DNA from: CAZNLL01 sp964573885
GTDB lineage: Bacteria; Desulfobacterota; DSM-4660; Desulfatiglandales; Desulfatiglandaceae
Direction: 5' to 3'
Length of the DNA stretch: 14,386 nt
Assembly: GCA_964573885.1 (NCBI GenBank)
Contig: CAZNLL010000104.1
Location: 1 to 14,386, forward strand
Below the pieces are notes generated by a model, which was given only the letters and a program-made list of their open reading frames with translations, ran no database searches and was not told the origin of the DNA. Position 1 is the first letter of the stretch; each line of letters starts with the position of its first letter. The translations under genes were made by a program, and so were the position numbers. Below are positions 12,587 to 14,386 of the stretch, one piece after another.

Positions 12587-12615
12587 TCTATAGGCAATAA
12601 GACCCGGGCCGTCAA
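12587..12615 (-). promoter_or_regulatory. Sigma-70-type promoter of the repeat-protein gene
   Basis: On the minus strand TTGACG (12610-12615), a 17-base spacer, then TATAGA (12587-12592). It lacks the CCCTTG-A-CAAGGG palindrome found at two of the other units. It drives the leader and probably the repeat-protein/exbBD-tonB operon. Confidence 0.65.
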
Positions 12616-12710
12616 TATTTTTTCCTCAACCCGGAGGTGGGATATGCAAATCCATAAGAATCTCGAAACCTTTCAGGGTTTTTCCCTTCATTAGCCTTTG
12701 GGGAAGAAAA

Positions 12711-12761
12711 ACACCATATATAGAAAGTTTCTATTGACAAAGCCCAATATGTTGTTATAGG
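12711..12761 (+). promoter_or_regulatory. nrdD promoter with two NrdR boxes
   Basis: Box 1 ACACCATATATAGAAA (12711-12726) and box 2 GCCCAATATGTTGTTA (12742-12757) both fit the NrdR consensus (acaCwATATmTwGtgt). They are exactly 31 bases apart, the spacing usual for NrdR box pairs. Box 2 overlaps the spacer of a promoter: TTGACA (12734-12739), 16 bases, TATAGG (12756-12761). NrdR would repress nrdD when ATP/dATP-bound. The leader that follows (about 160 bases, 12768-12927) holds nothing I recognise. Confidence 0.7.
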
Positions 12762-12927
12762 GTAAATCCCGTCTTTGAGAGTCCGCATGTCAATGGGGGA
12801 TTCAGGACGGTATTTTCCCAGACCGTTTTCAATCGTCTACCCTTATCCTTTCGTTCAGAGATCGTCGCAGGCCCTGCTTTGTCCTTAGTAATCATCATAC
12901 CTTGAGCCGAATCACTGGGGGGATGTT

Positions 12928-14386
12928 ATGTTCGAAAACATCGAAAAGCGCGACGGAAGAATTGTTGAGTTCGATTCCTCAAAGATCACCTCGGCCATTG
13001 CCAAGGCGGGGAAGGCCACCGGGGAATTCGGGGAAAGAGAGGCCCGAAAACTTACCCTTAAGGTGCTTACCCTGGCCCATGAACTGCGCCTGAGTCCCCT
13101 GCCCGAAGTGGAAGAGATCCAGGATATCGTGGAAAGGGTCCTTCTGGATTCCCCCTTCTATAAGACGGCCAAGGCCTATATCCTCTACCGGGAACAGCAT
13201 GCCCAGATCCGGGCCATTGCCACCAAGGCGAGTGTGGACCTGGTGGAGAACTACATCCAGAAGCTGGACTGGAAGATCCGGGAAAACAGCAACATGCGGT
13301 ATTCCCTTCAGGGCTTGAACAATTATATTTCCTCGGATGTGACTTCCGAATACTGGCTGAACCGGATCTACCCCCCCGAGATCAGGGAGGCCCACAAGAA
13401 CGGAGATTTTCACATCCATGATCTGAGCCTCCTTTCCGTATACTGCGTGGGCTGGGACCTGAGAGACCTCCTGGTTCAAGGTTTTAAAGGGGTGACCGGG
13501 AAGGTGGAAAGCGCGCCGCCGAAACACCTCCGGTCGGCCCTGGGGCAGGTGGTCAACTTTTTCTACACCCTCCAGGGTGAGGCGGCCGGGGCCCAGGCCT
13601 TTTCAAGCTTCGACACCCTCCTTGCCCCCTTTGTGCGCTACGATAACCTGGACTATGACGAGGTTAAACAGGCCCTCCAGGAATTCGTCTTTAACATCAA
13701 TATCCCCACCCGGGTAGGCTTCCAGACCCCTTTCACCAATATAACCATGGACCTTTGCGCCCCTTCTATTTTAAAGGACCAGCCCGTTATTGTGGGAGGG
13801 GTAGAGTGCAAGGAGACCTATGGGGGATTCCAGGAAGAGATGGACATGATCAACCGGGCCTTTGCCGAGGTCATGATGGAGGGGGACGCCAAGGGAAGGG
13901 TTTTTACCTTTCCCATCCCCACCTATAATATCACCCCCGACTTTGACTGGGATAACCCGAACCTGGAGATGGTCTGGAAGATGACCGGACGATACGGGAT
14001 CCCCTATTTTTCCAATTTTGTAAATTCCGACATGTCCCCGGAAGACGCACGCTCCATGTGCTGCCGGCTCCGTCTCGACAACCGGGAGCTCCTTAAACGG
14101 GGCGGGGGCTTATTCGGGGCCAACCCTCTGACAGGATCCATAGGGGTGGTGACCCTTAACCTGCCCCGGATCGGGTACCTTGCCGAAGACAAAGAGGCCT
14201 TTTTCAAGGGCCTTGAAAGGTTGATCCTCCTGGCGAAGGAGAGCCTATCCCTTAAGCGGAAGGTCCTTGAAAGATTTACGGAGAAAAATCTGTATCCTTA
14301 CTCCAAATTCTATTTGAGAGAAGTCAAAGAGGGCACTGGGCTTTTTTGGAAAAATCATTTCTCCACCATCGGTATCGTGGGCATGA
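12928..14386 (+). CDS. nrdD: Anaerobic (class III) ribonucleoside-triphosphate reductase, partial
   Basis: The frame opens at ATG 12928 (after GGGGGG) and is still open at the right edge, giving 486 residues of a protein usually about 600-700 long. Residues 3-90 are an ATP-cone, the allosteric domain that senses ATP/dATP (IEKRDGRIVEFDSSKITSAIAKAG). The catalytic domain follows with FHIHDLSLLSVYCVGWDLRDLL, GAQAFSSFDTLLAPFVRYD, FVFNINIPTRVGFQTPFTNITMDLCAP and GGGLFGANPLTGSIGVVTLNLPRIG. The C-terminal glycyl-radical loop lies outside the window. It makes deoxynucleotides under anoxia and needs the radical-SAM activase NrdG, expected downstream. It is divergent from the uptake island and separately controlled by NrdR boxes. 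Confidence 0.96.
   Translation, partial: MFENIEKRDGRIVEFDSSKITSAIAKAGKATGEFGEREARKLTLKVLTLAHELRLSPLPEVEEIQDIVERVLLDSPFYKTAKAYILYREQHAQIRAIATKASVDLVENYIQKLDWKIRENSNMRYSLQGLNNYISSDVTSEYWLNRIYPPEIREAHKNGDFHIHDLSLLSVYCVGWDLRDLLVQGFKGVTGKVESAPPKHLRSALGQVVNFFYTLQGEAAGAQAFSSFDTLLAPFVRYDNLDYDEVKQALQEFVFNINIPTRVGFQTPFTNITMDLCAPSILKDQPVIVGGVECKETYGGFQEEMDMINRAFAEVMMEGDAKGRVFTFPIPTYNITPDFDWDNPNLEMVWKMTGRYGIPYFSNFVNSDMSPEDARSMCCRLRLDNRELLKRGGGLFGANPLTGSIGVVTLNLPRIGYLAEDKEAFFKGLERLILLAKESLSLKRKVLERFTEKNLYPYSKFYLREVKEGTGLFWKNHFSTIGIVGM

Noticed and set aside
12661..12700. Small AAACC/GGTTT hairpin as terminator
   Set aside because: The stem is only 5 bp with weak U-richness, and no gene ends just before it.

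Overview
The window looks like chromosomal DNA from a GC-rich anaerobe, most likely a sulfate-reducing or syntrophic member of the Desulfobacterota (former Deltaproteobacteria). The reasons are an oxygen-sensitive class III ribonucleotide reductase, NikK/NikL-type metal-uptake proteins, a TonB/ExbB/ExbD system, and a probable selenocysteine codon. This is inference from gene content; no rRNA or other marker is present.

Layout. (1) 1-1680, minus strand: an APC-family permease overlapping the start of an exported NikL-like protein that runs off the left edge. (2) 1681-2201: a 521-base divergent control region with one leader-RNA-like unit on each strand. (3) 2202-3966, plus strand: a FepB/BtuF-type binding protein and a SAM-dependent methyltransferase. 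(4) 7840-3963, minus strand: a TonB-dependent receptor with an in-frame UGA, a tetrapyrrole methylase carrying a signal peptide, and a DUF4198 (NikK-type) exported protein. (5) 7841-8419: a structured control region. (6) 12437-8420, minus strand: an exported protein of 23 tandem D-x-D-x-D-G repeats, then ExbB, ExbD, TonB and a shortened Slp-like lipoprotein. (7) 12438-12927: a divergent control region. (8) 12928 to the right edge, plus strand: nrdD.

Working together. Groups 1-6 read as an uptake island for a metal or metal-tetrapyrrole (nickel, cobalt or corrinoid-like). The receptor, energised by TonB-ExbB-ExbD, would bring the ligand across the outer membrane. The exported tetrapyrrole methylase homologue, the NikK/NikL-like proteins and the FepB/BtuF-type protein would handle it in the periplasm. 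The substrate is not proven by the sequence. The inner-membrane permease and ATPase that the binding protein needs are not in the window.

Two things stand out. First, the receptor reading frame is interrupted only by one in-frame UGA, followed at the right distance by a hairpin with a bulged U and a GU loop, as in bacterial SECIS elements. This suggests a selenocysteine-containing TonB-dependent receptor. Second, four units (1788-1952, 2006-2145, 8217-8380, 12447-12615) share one plan: a TTGAC(A/G)-N17-TA promoter, a 5' stem-loop whose sequence varies while its pairing is kept, a linker, and a GCCA(A/C)GAA...TTGGC/GTGGC hairpin ending in a U-tract. They sit upstream of uptake or repeat-protein genes. 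They may be a family of attenuator leaders or small RNAs.
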